Source: Alistipes sp. (GTDB lineage: Bacteria > Bacteroidota > Bacteroidia > Bacteroidales > Rikenellaceae). Taken from it: 64,000 nt of DNA. The notes under the pieces are model-generated. The model saw nothing but the letters and a program-made list of their open reading frames with translations. It ran no database searches and was not told the DNA's origin. The stretch covers positions 1 through 64,000 of the forward strand of contig JAIDUK010000034.1 in assembly GCA_029060215.1 (NCBI GenBank), read 5' to 3'. Shown one piece after another: positions 53,989 to 63,941 of the stretch (position 1 is its first letter; every line of letters begins with the position of its first letter). Made by a program: the position numbers and the translations under genes.

Positions 53989-56127
53989 ATGAGAGCGAAA
54001 TTTTCGGAACTGAAATACGACGCGGCCGCACAGAAAAGCTGCTGCGCTGCCAAAGGCTGCGGTCAGACGGAGCCGTGGCTGACCTCCGAGCGCATCCCCG
54101 TGAAGGGCACCTACACGGCCGAAGATCTGGAGGGCATGGAACACCTCGGCTACGCGGCCGGCATCGCACCCTATCTGCGCGGTCCCTACTCGACGATGTA
54201 CGTGATGCGTCCGTGGACCATCCGTCAGTATGCGGGTTTCTCGACCGCCGAGGAGTCCAACGCATTCTACCGCCGCAACTTGGCGGCAGGTCAGAAAGGT
54301 CTGTCGGTGGCCTTCGACCTTGCGACCCACCGCGGCTACGACGCCGACCACCCGCGCGTGGTGGGCGACGTGGGCAAGGCCGGCGTGTCGATCTGCTCGG
54401 TCGAAGACATGAAGGTGCTGTTCAACGGCATTCCGCTCGACCGCATGTCGGTGTCGATGACCATGAACGGCGCCGTGCTTCCGGTGCTGGCGTTCTACAT
54501 CGTGACAGGTCTGGAGCAGGGCTGCACGCTCGACCAGCTGTCGGGAACGATTCAGAACGACATCCTCAAGGAGTTCATGGTGCGCAACACCTATATCTAT
54601 CCGCCCGAGTTCTCGATGCGCATCATCGCCGACATCTTCGAATACACGTCGAAGAACATGCCCAAGTTCAACTCGATTTCGATCTCGGGCTACCACATGC
54701 AGGAAGCAGGCGCCACGGCCGACATCGAACTGGCCTACACGCTGGCCGACGGTCTGGAGTACCTGCGTGCGGGCGTCAACGCCGGCATGTCGATCGACGC
54801 CTTCGCACCGCGCCTGTCGTTCTTCTGGGCCATCGGCATGAACCACTTCATGGAGATCGCCAAGATGCGCGCCGCGCGCATGCTGTGGGCCAAGATCGTG
54901 AAGCGATTCGACCCGAAGAACCCCAAGTCGCTGGCGCTGCGCACCCACTCGCAGACCTCGGGCTGGTCGCTCACGGAGCAAGACCCGTTCAACAACGTGG
55001 CCCGCACGGCCATCGAAGCCATGGGCGCGGCGCTGGGCCACACCCAGTCGCTGCACACCAACGCGCTGGACGAAGCCATAGCCCTGCCGACCGACTTCTC
55101 GGCCCGCATCGCGCGCAACACGCAGATCTACATTCAGGAAGAGACTTCCGTATGCCGTGAGGTCGACCCGTGGGCAGGCTCCTACTACGTAGAGACCCTG
55201 ACCAACGAAATCGCCCGCAAGGCATGGGGCCACATCGAAGAGATCGAGAAACTGGGCGGCATGGCCAAGGCCATCGAGACCGGCATTCCGAAGATGCGCA
55301 TCGAAGAATCGTCGGCCCGCACGCAAGCCCGCATCGACTCGGGCGAACAGAAGATCATCGGTGTCAACGAATACCGTTTGGCCAAGGAAGCCCCGATCGA
55401 CATTCTGGCAGTGGACAACACGGCGGTGCGCGAAAGTCAGGTGAAGCGTTTGCAGGAGCTGCGCGCGAACCGCGACGAAGCGGCCGTGAAGAAAGCGCTG
55501 GCCGCCATCACGGAATGCGTGAAGACCAAGCAGGGCAACCTGCTGGAACTGGCTGTCGAAGCGGCCAAGGTGCGCGCGACGCTGGGCGAAATTTCGGACG
55601 CCTGCGAAGTGGTCGTAGGCCGCTACAAAGCCGTCATTCGTTCGATTTCAGGAGTTTACAGTTCGGAAGTGAAGAAAGATCAGTCGTTCGAGCGCGCCAA
55701 GGAGCTGTGCGCCGAGTTTGCCAAGAAGGAGGGCCGCCAACCCCGTGTGATGATCGCCAAGCTGGGTCAGGACGGCCACGACCGCGGAGCCAAGGTAGTG
55801 GCTACGGGCTATGCCGACATCGGTTTCGACGTGGACATGGGGCCGCTGTTCCAAACGCCGGAAGAGGCTGCCCGCCAAGCCGTCGAAAACGACGTACATG
55901 TAGTGGGCGTCTCGTCGCTGGCCGCGGGACACCTGACGCTGGTGCCGCAGATCATTGCGGAACTGAAGAAACTGGGCCGCGAGGACATCATCGTCATTGT
56001 GGGCGGTGTGATCCCGGCGCAGGACTACGACGAACTCTACCGCGACGGAGCGGCCGCCATCTTCGGCCCGGGCACCCCGATCGCGACGGCCGCCATCAAG
56101 ATTCTCGAAATCTTGCTGGAAGACTAA
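53989..56127 (+). CDS. mutB: Methylmalonyl-CoA mutase large (catalytic) subunit
   Basis: 712 residues. TIM-barrel with [31 protein letters not shown] and the acyl-CoA channel, then the cobalamin-binding domain with base-off/His-on motif DGHDRG (595-600), VSSLAAGH and [11 protein letters not shown]. Works with mutA to make methylmalonyl-CoA in the succinate-propionate pathway. No meaB or epimerase gene is adjacent. A terminator hairpin follows at 56153. Confidence 0.97.
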   Translation: MRAKFSELKYDAAAQKSCCAAKGCGQTEPWLTSERIPVKGTYTAEDLEGMEHLGYAAGIAPYLRGPYSTMYVMRPWTIRQYAGFSTAEESNAFYRRNLAAGQKGLSVAFDLATHRGYDADHPRVVGDVGKAGVSICSVEDMKVLFNGIPLDRMSVSMTMNGAVLPVLAFYIVTGLEQGCTLDQLSGTIQNDILKEFMVRNTYIYPPEFSMRIIADIFEYTSKNMPKFNSISISGYHMQEAGATADIELAYTLADGLEYLRAGVNAGMSIDAFAPRLSFFWAIGMNHFMEIAKMRAARMLWAKIVKRFDPKNPKSLALRTHSQTSGWSLTEQDPFNNVARTAIEAMGAALGHTQSLHTNALDEAIALPTDFSARIARNTQIYIQEETSVCREVDPWAGSYYVETLTNEIARKAWGHIEEIEKLGGMAKAIETGIPKMRIEESSARTQARIDSGEQKIIGVNEYRLAKEAPIDILAVDNTAVRESQVKRLQELRANRDEAAVKKALAAITECVKTKQGNLLELAVEAAKVRATLGEISDACEVVVGRYKAVIRSISGVYSSEVKKDQSFERAKELCAEFAKKEGRQPRVMIAKLGQDGHDRGAKVVATGYADIGFDVDMGPLFQTPEEAARQAVENDVHVVGVSSLAAGHLTLVPQIIAELKKLGREDIIVIVGGVIPAQDYDELYRDGAAAIFGPGTPIATAAIKILEILLED

Positions 56128-56152
56128 GGCCGGACAAATCCGCAAAACAGCG

Positions 56153-56185
56153 AAGGGCATTTCCCTATTTTCGGGAAATGCCCTT
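56153..56185 (+). terminator. Terminator hairpin of mutA-mutB
   Basis: 11-bp perfect stem GGGCATTTCCC/GGGAAATGCCC around TATTTTC. Weak T-run after it. Confidence 0.68.
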
Positions 56186-56358
56186 GCTGCTTACGTCCCG
56201 AACCACGGCTCGTTGCACTTGCTCGCAATGACGGGACTATACGCATAATGCGCTATGCTTGCCGATTTCATCCTTGCATGGCAAAAATAGACGATAGGGA
56301 TTTGTCATGTTGAACGGAGCGAAACATCTATACTGCAAGGATAGATTCTTCGCTGGCG

Positions 56359-56472
56359 CTCAGAATGACAGGAAGGAGCCGTTCAGAATGACAGGAAAGC
56401 GCTGCTCAGAATGACAAGAGGGAGCTGTTCAGAATTGACAAGAGGGAGCCGTTCAGAATGACAGGAAGGAGC
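56359..56472. repeat. 23-bp tandem repeats, block 1
   Basis: Five units starting TCAGAATGACA(G/A)GA at 56359, 56382, 56405, 56428 and 56452; lengths 23, 23, 23, 24 and 21. A sixth partial unit starts at 56473. Confidence 0.82.
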
Positions 56473-56675
56473 TTCAGAATGACGAAAACTGCACGAAAGG
56501 CAAGGCGAGCACATCGGGATGGCGAAACAACAACTTTGCGCGGCGCCCGGCTCGCACCTGCGGCGCGACCGCCCCAGCCGGGCCCGTGAGACCGCAGAAA
56601 TAGATTCCTCGTTGCTTGCGGCTCACTCTCGAAATGACATATTGACAGATTCTTCGTCAAGGCTCCGCCTTTCCT

Positions 56676-56745
56676 CAGAATGACAAGACGGAGAGGAGCA
56701 GAATGACAAGACAGGGAGGAGCAGAATGACAAGACGGGGGGGGGC
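56676..56745. repeat. 23-bp tandem repeats, block 2
   Basis: Three units starting CAGAATGACAAGAC at 56676, 56699 and 56722. The last ends in a G9 run (56736-56744). Same repeat word as block 1. Confidence 0.8.
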
Positions 56746-56757
56746 TTTCATCCAACC

Positions 56758-56792
56758 AAAAAAAAGAGCCGGGGAAAAACCCGGCTCTTTTT
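56758..56792 (-). terminator. Intrinsic terminator of the envelope operon
   Basis: 13-bp stem AAAAAGAGCCGGG/CCCGGCTCTTTTT with loop GAAAAA; symmetrical, so it may act on both strands. Confidence 0.9.
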
Positions 56793-56815
56793 TATGACCT
56801 ATGACGGAAACGCGG

Positions 56816-58849
56816 CTAAAAATACTTGCCCCGCAAATCCTTGATCCGGGCGAGCTGCTGGATGGCGGGCATCACGAACTGGGAAACCCGATTCTCGGCC
56901 AAAGCCTGAGCCCGGACCCGCTCGTCCTCGACGGTCTGCGCGCTATCGCGGTCGATGGCATCGACCCGGAAGACGTAAAGACCGTTGAAACCCTTGACGG
57001 GCGCCGAAACGGCCCCGGTCTGGTCGACCGCAGCGATAGCGCCGACCAAACGCGGCTCCATACCCACGCCGTCGATATAATAAGCATTGTAGGAGACGTT
57101 GGCGAAGTCGCCGATCTCCGAACCGAGGCTGGCGGCCTGCTCGTCGAACGCGGCGCCCGAAAGCTCCTTGCGGATGAACTCGAACTTCTTGTCGCGGAAC
57201 AACTGTGCGCGAATCTGAGCTGCGACCTCTTTGAGGGGCACGTACTCGCTGTTGTCGATCTCGGCAAGGCGGGCTACGACGTAATCCTTGCCGACCTTGA
57301 AGATCTCGGACATGTCGCCCTCGCCGGCATCGTAAGCCCAACGGGCGACGTCGCGCGAATCCTCCAACCCGCGGATGGTCCGCTCGCCCTGCGAGAGAGT
57401 TGCCACGCGCGGAGTGAGCGCAGCGGCGGAAGCGGCCTCGCTGAAAGCCTCGGCGGAACCCTTGGCGGCCAAGGTGAACGAAAGCGCCTGATTGTGCACG
57501 TTGCGCACGGTAGCGGCCGAAGCCTCGACGGGATAGACGATGGAAGCGACCTGCACGTGCTTGACGGGACGTCCGGCGCGATAGACCTGCAACAACTGGA
57601 TGGCATCGCCGCTGGCGATCTTGACGACATCGCCCCGCTTGGCGCCCGAAAGCGCCTGAGCGAACTCCCCGGTGAAAGCGGAGAAAGGCAGGACCCCGAC
57701 CTCGCCGCCGAGGGCTGCGGTCTGCTCGTAAACGGAATACCGGGCAGCGAGCTCGGCGAAATCAGCGCCGCGGCGGATGACGGTCAGAAGGCTGTCGGCC
57801 AACTCCTCCTCGGAATAAGGCAAGACGATGTGGCGGATGCCGAGCGAATCGGGCGCGACCTTGGAATCGAGCACGCGGGCCATGGTCCACTCGTTGTTCT
57901 TGAGGACGGGCCCGTAGGGCTTGCCGGTCAACAAAGCGGCGGCCTCCTCGTCGGAGAGCTGAGCCGCGGAGACGTAATTCTCGGCGATATGGCCGTTGCG
58001 ATTGCCGCGCACGAAAGCCCGCAACTCGCCGGTCTCGGCGAACCGGGCCCCGACCTCCTGCACGCTCTGCTCCAAAGCCAAGAGATCGTCGTCGGTAGGC
58101 TCGACCTCGAAGACGACGTAGGAAAGCGAACGCGAAGGCAACTGCTTGTAAGCACTCTTATGCTTCTTGTAATAAGCTCTGATGTCGCTGCGGGAAACGG
58201 AGACGAGCGAATCGGGCACCGCCGAATACTGCTTGCCGAACCACTTGCCGGAGAACTTGTCGTTGGCGGCCTTGACCCCGCGGGCGATCTCGAGCGAATT
58301 GACGAAAGCCCCGCCGCGCACCAAAGCGGCGAACTTCCGGCCCGAACGCTCCAAACGAGCCTGCTCGTTGAGCTGCTTCCAAGCAGCCGAAGCCTGCGGA
58401 TCGGACTGGGCCTCGGCGAGGAACCCGCTGACGGCCTCGACGCTATAGAGACCGGTGCGGGGATCGGCGAAAGCCTGATAGAAGACGGGCGAATACTCGC
58501 GGCCGCCGATCAAAGCCTGACGCTCCTCGTCGGAAACGACGATGCCGGCCTTGGCGAACCCGGGCGCGAGGACGCGCTGGGCGAAGAGAGCCTGCCAAGC
58601 GGTATTGGCCAGCAAAGCGGACTGCTGCTCGTCGCTCTCCTGAGCGCCGGACTGCGACCGGACCTGCTCGTAGATGTCGTAATACTCGGAATAAGAGACC
58701 TTCGAACCGTCGATCTCGCCGACCTTCGGATCGCTGCCCGAGAAACCCATGTCGTTCTTCAACGAAAGGATGAATGCCAAGAGGGCGAGCGCGATGATGA
58801 TCGAAAGCACGACGCCGAACTTGGTGCGTAAGGTATTCAAACTTGCCAT
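56816..58849 (-). CDS. Peptidyl-prolyl cis-trans isomerase (PpiD/SurA-like), membrane-anchored
   Basis: 677 residues. N-terminal membrane anchor (TKFGVVLSIIIALALLAFILSL), SurA_N-like helices, and two parvulin regions (KVAPDSLGIRHIVLPYSEEELADSLLTVIRRGADFAELAARYS, about 330-380, and a second, less conserved). It assists folding of exported and outer membrane proteins. Last gene of the envelope operon, with a 73-nt gap after the CBS/CNNM gene; a strong terminator follows. Confidence 0.92.
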   Translation of the reverse strand: MASLNTLRTKFGVVLSIIIALALLAFILSLKNDMGFSGSDPKVGEIDGSKVSYSEYYDIYEQVRSQSGAQESDEQQSALLANTAWQALFAQRVLAPGFAKAGIVVSDEERQALIGGREYSPVFYQAFADPRTGLYSVEAVSGFLAEAQSDPQASAAWKQLNEQARLERSGRKFAALVRGGAFVNSLEIARGVKAANDKFSGKWFGKQYSAVPDSLVSVSRSDIRAYYKKHKSAYKQLPSRSLSYVVFEVEPTDDDLLALEQSVQEVGARFAETGELRAFVRGNRNGHIAENYVSAAQLSDEEAAALLTGKPYGPVLKNNEWTMARVLDSKVAPDSLGIRHIVLPYSEEELADSLLTVIRRGADFAELAARYSVYEQTAALGGEVGVLPFSAFTGEFAQALSGAKRGDVVKIASGDAIQLLQVYRAGRPVKHVQVASIVYPVEASAATVRNVHNQALSFTLAAKGSAEAFSEAASAAALTPRVATLSQGERTIRGLEDSRDVARWAYDAGEGDMSEIFKVGKDYVVARLAEIDNSEYVPLKEVAAQIRAQLFRDKKFEFIRKELSGAAFDEQAASLGSEIGDFANVSYNAYYIDGVGMEPRLVGAIAAVDQTGAVSAPVKGFNGLYVFRVDAIDRDSAQTVEDERVRAQALAENRVSQFVMPAIQQLARIKDLRGKYF

Positions 58850-58922
58850 ATGGAATGTAAATTATTGTTGTTTGCGGAAATAACGAACAAATATAGAAAA
58901 TTTAATCGGAAAAGCCGCCGTC

Positions 58923-60185
58923 TCAAACCAATTTTTTCACCCGGGCCAACTCGATGCGCGAGCGGGTGGTGCGGAGCAGACGCACCTGAAGATCGCCTAT
59001 GACGATGGTTTCGCCGGCGCAAGGGATCCCCTCGTAGTGGAAGATGATGAACCCGGCGAGGGTATCGTACTCCTTGCTCTCCTCGATGCCGAGGGCGTAT
59101 TTCTCGTTGAGATACTTGACCTCGAGCCTGCACGAGAGGACGAACTCGCCGGGACCGACCTGCTTCTCGGTCAGATCGGGCACGTCGTGCTCGTCCTCGA
59201 TCTCGCCGAAAATCTGCTCCAACACGTCCTCCAGCGAAATGATGCCGGCCGTGCCGCCGAACTCGTCGATGACGACGGCGACGTTGGACTTGTGCTTGAT
59301 GAAATTCTGCAAGACGAGCTGCAAAGGCATGGTCTCGGGGACGAAACTGACCTCCATGATGACCTCGCCGATGGCGGCGGGCCGGGTGAAGAGACTTTTG
59401 GAATTGACGTAACCGACGATGTTGTCGATGTTGCCGCGCCAGACGAAGATCCGCGAAAACATGGTATCGGCGAACCGGGCGGTGAGCTGCTCGACGGAGG
59501 TGGAATCGGCATCGACGGCCTCGATATCGACGCGCGGAACCATGCAGTCGCGCACGCGCAAGTCGGCGAAATCGAGGGCGTTCTGGAAGAGCTTGAGCTC
59601 GTGGTCGGGATCGGGCCCCTGCTCGGCGTTGGAATCGAGCAGCGCAGCCAGATCGTCGCGGTTGAACGAAGGCTGCACGCTCTGCTCGACGACCTTGCGC
59701 CCGAGCAACCGCAAGATGACATGGGAGACGACGGTAGTGAGCCGGGCCAGAGGATAGAGCAGCAAGTAGAAAAAGAAGATGACGGGAGCCAAAGCCCGAT
59801 AATAGAAATTGGGGTTGCTGCGGAAAACCGACTTGGGCAGGAACTCGGCGACGAAGATGATGATGAGCGTGGAGACGCCGGTCTCGATAGCGACCGAACC
59901 CTCGTGGGCGATCCGCTCCCACCCCAACGCGAAGAAGACCCCGCGCAAGAGCAGCGACATGTAGAGCGAATAGATGACCAACGCGATGTTGTTGCCGACC
60001 AGAATGGTGGTGATGTACTGCCCGGGATGGCGGGCGAAGATCTCGGCTATGCGGTCGAACATGCGGCTCTGCTTGCGGTCGATCTCGAGCTTGAGCCGGT
60101 TCTTGCTGGTGAAGGCGATCTCCATGCCGGAAAAAAAGGCGGAGAGCAGGAGCATCGAGAGAATCAGAATGACGGAAGTAAGCAT
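58923..60185 (-). CDS. CNNM/CBS-domain (hemolysin C/CorC-like, GldE-like) membrane protein
   Basis: 420 residues. DUF21/CNNM N-terminal membrane domain with FFSGMEIAFTSKNRLKLE, about four membrane segments (to about 150), tandem CBS domains (about 195-315, VRDCMVPRVDIEAV and VVIDEFGGTAGIISLEDVLEQIFGEIEDEHD), and a C-terminal CorC/HlyC transporter-associated domain. In Flavobacteriia the equivalent is GldE; in a non-gliding bacterium a role in divalent cation transport or envelope homeostasis is more likely. ATG 60185 lies 10 nt after lptC. Confidence 0.9.
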   Translation of the reverse strand: MLTSVILILSMLLLSAFFSGMEIAFTSKNRLKLEIDRKQSRMFDRIAEIFARHPGQYITTILVGNNIALVIYSLYMSLLLRGVFFALGWERIAHEGSVAIETGVSTLIIIFVAEFLPKSVFRSNPNFYYRALAPVIFFFYLLLYPLARLTTVVSHVILRLLGRKVVEQSVQPSFNRDDLAALLDSNAEQGPDPDHELKLFQNALDFADLRVRDCMVPRVDIEAVDADSTSVEQLTARFADTMFSRIFVWRGNIDNIVGYVNSKSLFTRPAAIGEVIMEVSFVPETMPLQLVLQNFIKHKSNVAVVIDEFGGTAGIISLEDVLEQIFGEIEDEHDVPDLTEKQVGPGEFVLSCRLEVKYLNEKYALGIEESKEYDTLAGFIIFHYEGIPCAGETIVIGDLQVRLLRTTRSRIELARVKKLV

Positions 60186-60195
60186 GGCGAGGAAA

Positions 60196-61122
60196 TTAAC
60201 GGTCGAGCGGCTCCAAAACGACAGGGGCCGAGAGCCGGGAATCGGAAGCGTCGGGGCGGTCGCGCAATCCGGCGGGAGAAGCGTCGGGCATGGCACTGGC
60301 GGCGGGAACAGGGGCGTCGGCTGCGGACCGGGAACGGCGCCGCGACGGCCTGCGGTCTGCGGGCGAGACCTCGACGGCGTTCGGCTCGGCGGACCGGGCG
60401 GCCGAACCGCCCGGAACGGAACTCGCAGCGGAGCGGCCCGGAGCGGAACCAACGGCCGGAGCATTCGCAGCAGAGCGGCCCGAAGAAACATTTGCGGCCG
60501 AACCGGCCTCGGAACGGGGAGAACCCGCGGCGAGCGAATCGGACTGCGCCCCGGGGGTCACGTCGACCTCCATACGCCCCTTCATCCGCCTGAAACGCCA
60601 GTCCTTGAACTCCTCGTCGGACTCGAAACCCTCGCCGATGAAGACGTCGGTGCCGCCCGACTGGACGATCTTGGAATCGACGTTGGAATAGATCTTCTTG
60701 GTGCGCTCGTTCCAAAACAACTGCTGGGTGAAGAGCTTCTTGCCGTCGGACTTCTCGACGACCACGTCGCCCTTGGCCTCCCAAAGCCTGCGCTTCTCGT
60801 AATAAATGGCGTAATTGGCGGTGAGCACGGCGTCGACGGTGGAGAGCGAATCGTCCTTGTAAGTGGTGATCTCGACCCCCTTGCGGAACTCGCGGTACGG
60901 CTCGGCGGCCTGCGAATACCCCTCCATGAGCGGAGTGACGAAGTGGTAGGAACGCCGCCCGTTCTGCGAATTGACGATCGAAAGGTTCTCGCTGTACTCG
61001 GTCATGCGCAACTCCTCGGACGGAGCGGCGGCAGCACCGCCGTGCTCGCACGAAAACAGCAAGATAGCACTTCCCAAAACGGGAAGTGCTACCGAGAGAT
61101 ATCGGGTCATGCGCGAAGGCAT
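60196..61122 (-). CDS. lptC: LPS export protein LptC with long low-complexity C-terminal tail
   Basis: 308 residues. Lipoprotein-like signal with Cys25, then the LptC beta-jellyroll (about 40-190: TEYSENLSIVNSQNGRR, GVEITTYKDDSLSTVDAVLTANYAIYYEKRRLWEAKGDVVV, FIGEGFESDEEFKDWRF) that relays lipopolysaccharide from the inner membrane to LptA. Normal members stop near 190-200 residues; here about 118 residues of Ser/Ala/Pro/Arg-rich sequence follow (190-308), ending VVLEPLDR. Operon position between TPR and CNNM genes is the usual one in Bacteroidota. Confidence 0.88.
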   Translation of the reverse strand: MPSRMTRYLSVALPVLGSAILLFSCEHGGAAAAPSEELRMTEYSENLSIVNSQNGRRSYHFVTPLMEGYSQAAEPYREFRKGVEITTYKDDSLSTVDAVLTANYAIYYEKRRLWEAKGDVVVEKSDGKKLFTQQLFWNERTKKIYSNVDSKIVQSGGTDVFIGEGFESDEEFKDWRFRRMKGRMEVDVTPGAQSDSLAAGSPRSEAGSAANVSSGRSAANAPAVGSAPGRSAASSVPGGSAARSAEPNAVEVSPADRRPSRRRSRSAADAPVPAASAMPDASPAGLRDRPDASDSRLSAPVVLEPLDR

Positions 61123-61144
61123 AGCCGGAAAATCGGGGCCGGAA

Positions 61145-62476
61145 TTAACGGAAACGGACCGTAGTGGCCACGCCTGCCGCCGTACCGCACGAAACGGTGT
61201 AGCGCGAACCCTCCTTGGCCTCGTTGAAGAAACACTCCTCGGAAGTGGGGAAGCGGTTGCGGAAGAGCGCGAGCGAAGTACGGGCATGGTCGAGGTACTC
61301 CGAATCGGCAGGCAGGAGCTCGATGGCGCGGGCCATGGTATCGTAGGCTGCCCAGAAAGCGGCCTGTCCGGTGAACCCGCCGCACTGCCCGGCCGAAACG
61401 CCGTAGCACTGGGCCAGCACGAAGTAAGGCACGCCGTCCTCGGGATCGAGGTCGCGGGCCGAACGAGCGGCGGCAGCAGCGGCGGCGATGTGGTTGGCGG
61501 CGAGCTCGACCAACCCGATACGCACGTAGAGCTTCTGCTGCTCGGCGGGATCGGTCTCGGTGGCGAGGGCCTCGTTGAGATATTTGGAAGCCTTGGCATA
61601 ATCACCCTTGTTCTGGAAAGCCTGAGCGAGGAACATGGCGGTCTCGGACGAAGGCTTCACCTCGTAGAACTTCTCGGCGATGGCGAAGTAGAACTCGCTG
61701 GAACACTTGGCGCGCGACATGAGCGACACGGCCTGCGCGAGCACGGCCTCGTCGTCGGGAGCGGCCTCCAGCTTGGCGCGGAACAACCGCTCGAGGTTCT
61801 CGCAGCTGGCCGCACCGCTGACGCCGAACGCCGTATCGAACTGCGAACGGAACTCCTTGGCATTCTCGCCGAAGAAAGCCGACAAACGCTCGTACTCGCC
61901 GATAATCTCGTCGGGCATGACCTCGTCGGTATTCTTGTAATCGTCGCAAAGGTTGCTGAAGTAAGCGACCAACGTCTCGGGGTCGGTAGCGGCGCCGCCG
62001 GCCTCGATGGCCTCGCGGAAGGCGCTGCGGATGCCGGCGCGGTCGTTGGGCCTGTAGGTCAGGTATTCACGGGCCTTGCGGTCGAGGATATAAGCCTTGC
62101 CGCGGGTGGCATGGTCGCCGAAGTACTGCACGCGCAGATCGTACGTCCACAACAACGAATCGATGAGCGCGTTCTTCTCGGCCAGACTTTTGGCGCGGTT
62201 GATCTTGTTCTTATAGAGCAGGGCGCCGCGGACATAGGTATTCTCCGAAGCGGCCGGAGCGTTCTGGACCAACTCCAAGAAATGCTGGGCGGCGGCGTTG
62301 TAATCGCGGTTGTCGCAAGCCTCCTTGAGGAAGTTGCTGCTGAGGATGTTCTTCTGACGATCCTCGACCGTATCGCCCCACTTGGCATACTGCGGCCCGC
62401 TGAAATCCTGCTGGGCCGACGCGGCGCCGCACAACAGGGAAGCGGCCGCCACGAACAAAAAACGAACCTTTTTCAT
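61145..62476 (-). CDS. Secreted tetratricopeptide-repeat protein of the LptC operon
   Basis: 443 residues. Sec signal (MKKVRFLFVAAASLLCGAASAQQ), then helical repeats with TPR-like spacing (AAQHFLELVQNAPAASENTYV, AMFLAQAFQNKGDYAKASKYLNEALATETDPAEQQKLYV). Such a gene regularly stands next to lptC in Bacteroidota; a role in LPS transport or envelope assembly is likely but unproven. Confidence 0.86.
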   Translation of the reverse strand: MKKVRFLFVAAASLLCGAASAQQDFSGPQYAKWGDTVEDRQKNILSSNFLKEACDNRDYNAAAQHFLELVQNAPAASENTYVRGALLYKNKINRAKSLAEKNALIDSLLWTYDLRVQYFGDHATRGKAYILDRKAREYLTYRPNDRAGIRSAFREAIEAGGAATDPETLVAYFSNLCDDYKNTDEVMPDEIIGEYERLSAFFGENAKEFRSQFDTAFGVSGAASCENLERLFRAKLEAAPDDEAVLAQAVSLMSRAKCSSEFYFAIAEKFYEVKPSSETAMFLAQAFQNKGDYAKASKYLNEALATETDPAEQQKLYVRIGLVELAANHIAAAAAAARSARDLDPEDGVPYFVLAQCYGVSAGQCGGFTGQAAFWAAYDTMARAIELLPADSEYLDHARTSLALFRNRFPTSEECFFNEAKEGSRYTVSCGTAAGVATTVRFR

Positions 62477-62513
62477 GATGCAAATATTTTTATATGTTTC
62501 GAATACTGAAGAA

Positions 62514-63884
62514 TCAATCGTATTTGGGCCGGACGAACCAATACTCGCCGTTCTCGCTGCCGGCGAAGAGCGAGAACCCGACGGCGAACTTGAAATAACG
62601 CTGCCGGACGAGCCCCATGCGCTCGGCGACGTTGAACCCGCGGCACCCGTACTCGACGCCCACGTCGATGGACGAAGTGCCGAAGAAACGCACGGGAACG
62701 CCGAAACCCAAAGTGACGGCGTACTGCCCGAGATCGCGGCCGCCGAAAGTCTGGTGGTACGACCCGTAGCGGACCCCGGCGCGGTAGGACCAGCGCTTGA
62801 GGAAATTGCGCGCGTCGTAGCGGCTGGGGGTGAACTCGACGCCGAACTTGACGGTGTGGGTGTCGGTATAGGCGACGTCGAAACTGCCGCCGTCGGTCGC
62901 AGCGGTCCGGACGACGCCGCTGTTGCGGCCGCCCCAGTTCTGATAGACGTAATCGAGGCCGACGGCCCACTTAGCGGTCTGGTAATAAGCCCCGACGGCC
63001 AACTGCCGCGGCAAGACGAGCTTGAGATTGGTGGTGTCGCCCTTGACGGTGGTGCTGTTGTTGTCGGCCGTATAGATCCGCTCCTCGCTGCGGGGGCGCA
63101 GATCGCCGCCGAAGTCGTAGGTGGCGCCGAACGTGAGGGCCCGGCGGGAGTTGAAGATGGCGTTCCACTGCACGCCGACCTGCCCCTTGAACTGCGAAAT
63201 GCTGTAGCTGCCCGACCCGACGATGGAATTGAAATTGCCGTCGCCGACGATGGAAGCAGGCGCAGCGATGAACGTACGGTCGATCTTGCCCCAATAATAT
63301 TGGGCGGCGATGCCGACGGAAAAATTCTTGAACGGCTCCCAACCGACGCCGAGCTTCACCTCGGAGAGGTCGCCCTCGCCCTGATAGGTGTACTGCATGG
63401 GCCCGACGCTGCCCCAGACGGGATCGTCGGCGCTGTAATCGCGGTAGAACTTGGTGCGGTAGCCGACCGAACTGTAAGGCGCGAGACTGAAACCCAACCC
63501 GAGCTTCTTGGTCAGCGGAACCTGAAAAGCGATGTCGTGGAAGTTGAAGGTATTGTAAGCGGACTTCTTGGAAGCGCCGCCGACGGACTGCGAATTGTAG
63601 TAATTCTGCCCTTCGAGCCCGAAACTGAAGAGGAAGGTCTTCTGCGGAGCGGCGCTGAAAGCAGCGGGATTGAGCATGTTGGCCACACCGGGATTGCGCA
63701 CGGCCACGCCCACGCCGCCCATCGAACGCATCGAAAGCGTGCCGGGCGTCGAAAGCTCGCCGATGCCGTACATGGTATAGGGCGAAAAGGCGTTGATGCT
63801 GCTTGTCTGCGCCGCAGCGGCCGCCGCCCAAAGCGACAGCACGGCCGCGCCGAAGAGGCTACGGAAGGTCTTCTTCACTTGCAT
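62514..63884 (-). CDS. Outer membrane beta-barrel protein (FadL/OmpP1-like)
   Basis: 456 residues. Sec signal (MQVKKTFRSLFGAAVLSLWAAAAAAQ), then repeated amphipathic beta strands ending with aromatic residues; MRSMGGVGVAVRNPGVANMLNPAAFSA near residue 50 resembles the hatch region of FadL/OmpP1-like channels. First gene in the window of the OMP-TPR-lptC-CNNM-ppiD operon. Substrate unknown; hydrophobic compound uptake or an assembly role are possible. Confidence 0.82.
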   Translation of the reverse strand: MQVKKTFRSLFGAAVLSLWAAAAAAQTSSINAFSPYTMYGIGELSTPGTLSMRSMGGVGVAVRNPGVANMLNPAAFSAAPQKTFLFSFGLEGQNYYNSQSVGGASKKSAYNTFNFHDIAFQVPLTKKLGLGFSLAPYSSVGYRTKFYRDYSADDPVWGSVGPMQYTYQGEGDLSEVKLGVGWEPFKNFSVGIAAQYYWGKIDRTFIAAPASIVGDGNFNSIVGSGSYSISQFKGQVGVQWNAIFNSRRALTFGATYDFGGDLRPRSEERIYTADNNSTTVKGDTTNLKLVLPRQLAVGAYYQTAKWAVGLDYVYQNWGGRNSGVVRTAATDGGSFDVAYTDTHTVKFGVEFTPSRYDARNFLKRWSYRAGVRYGSYHQTFGGRDLGQYAVTLGFGVPVRFFGTSSIDVGVEYGCRGFNVAERMGLVRQRYFKFAVGFSLFAGSENGEYWFVRPKYD

Positions 63885-63933
63885 TGAACTCTAAAATTCG
63901 GTCCAGTCCGCAAAAGACCGGATTACAATCTGC

Positions 63934-63941
63934 AAATATCG
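63934..63941 (-). promoter_or_regulatory. Possible -7 box for the envelope operon
   Basis: GATATTTG on the minus strand (one mismatch to TAnnTTTG), 49 nt upstream of the OMP start. The sequence beyond 64000 is needed to see whether another gene (often coaX) precedes it. Confidence 0.4.

Larger units (their letters stand above)
56128..56757. other. Repeat-rich intergenic region
   Basis: About 630 nt with no gene: the mutB terminator, a GC-rich inverted repeat near 56544-56590 related to that at 6457, and two blocks of 23-bp tandem repeats. Confidence 0.65.

Noticed and set aside
56359..56745. Tandem units as a CRISPR array
   Set aside because: Units follow directly with no unique spacers, lengths are about 23 bp, and no cas genes are near.
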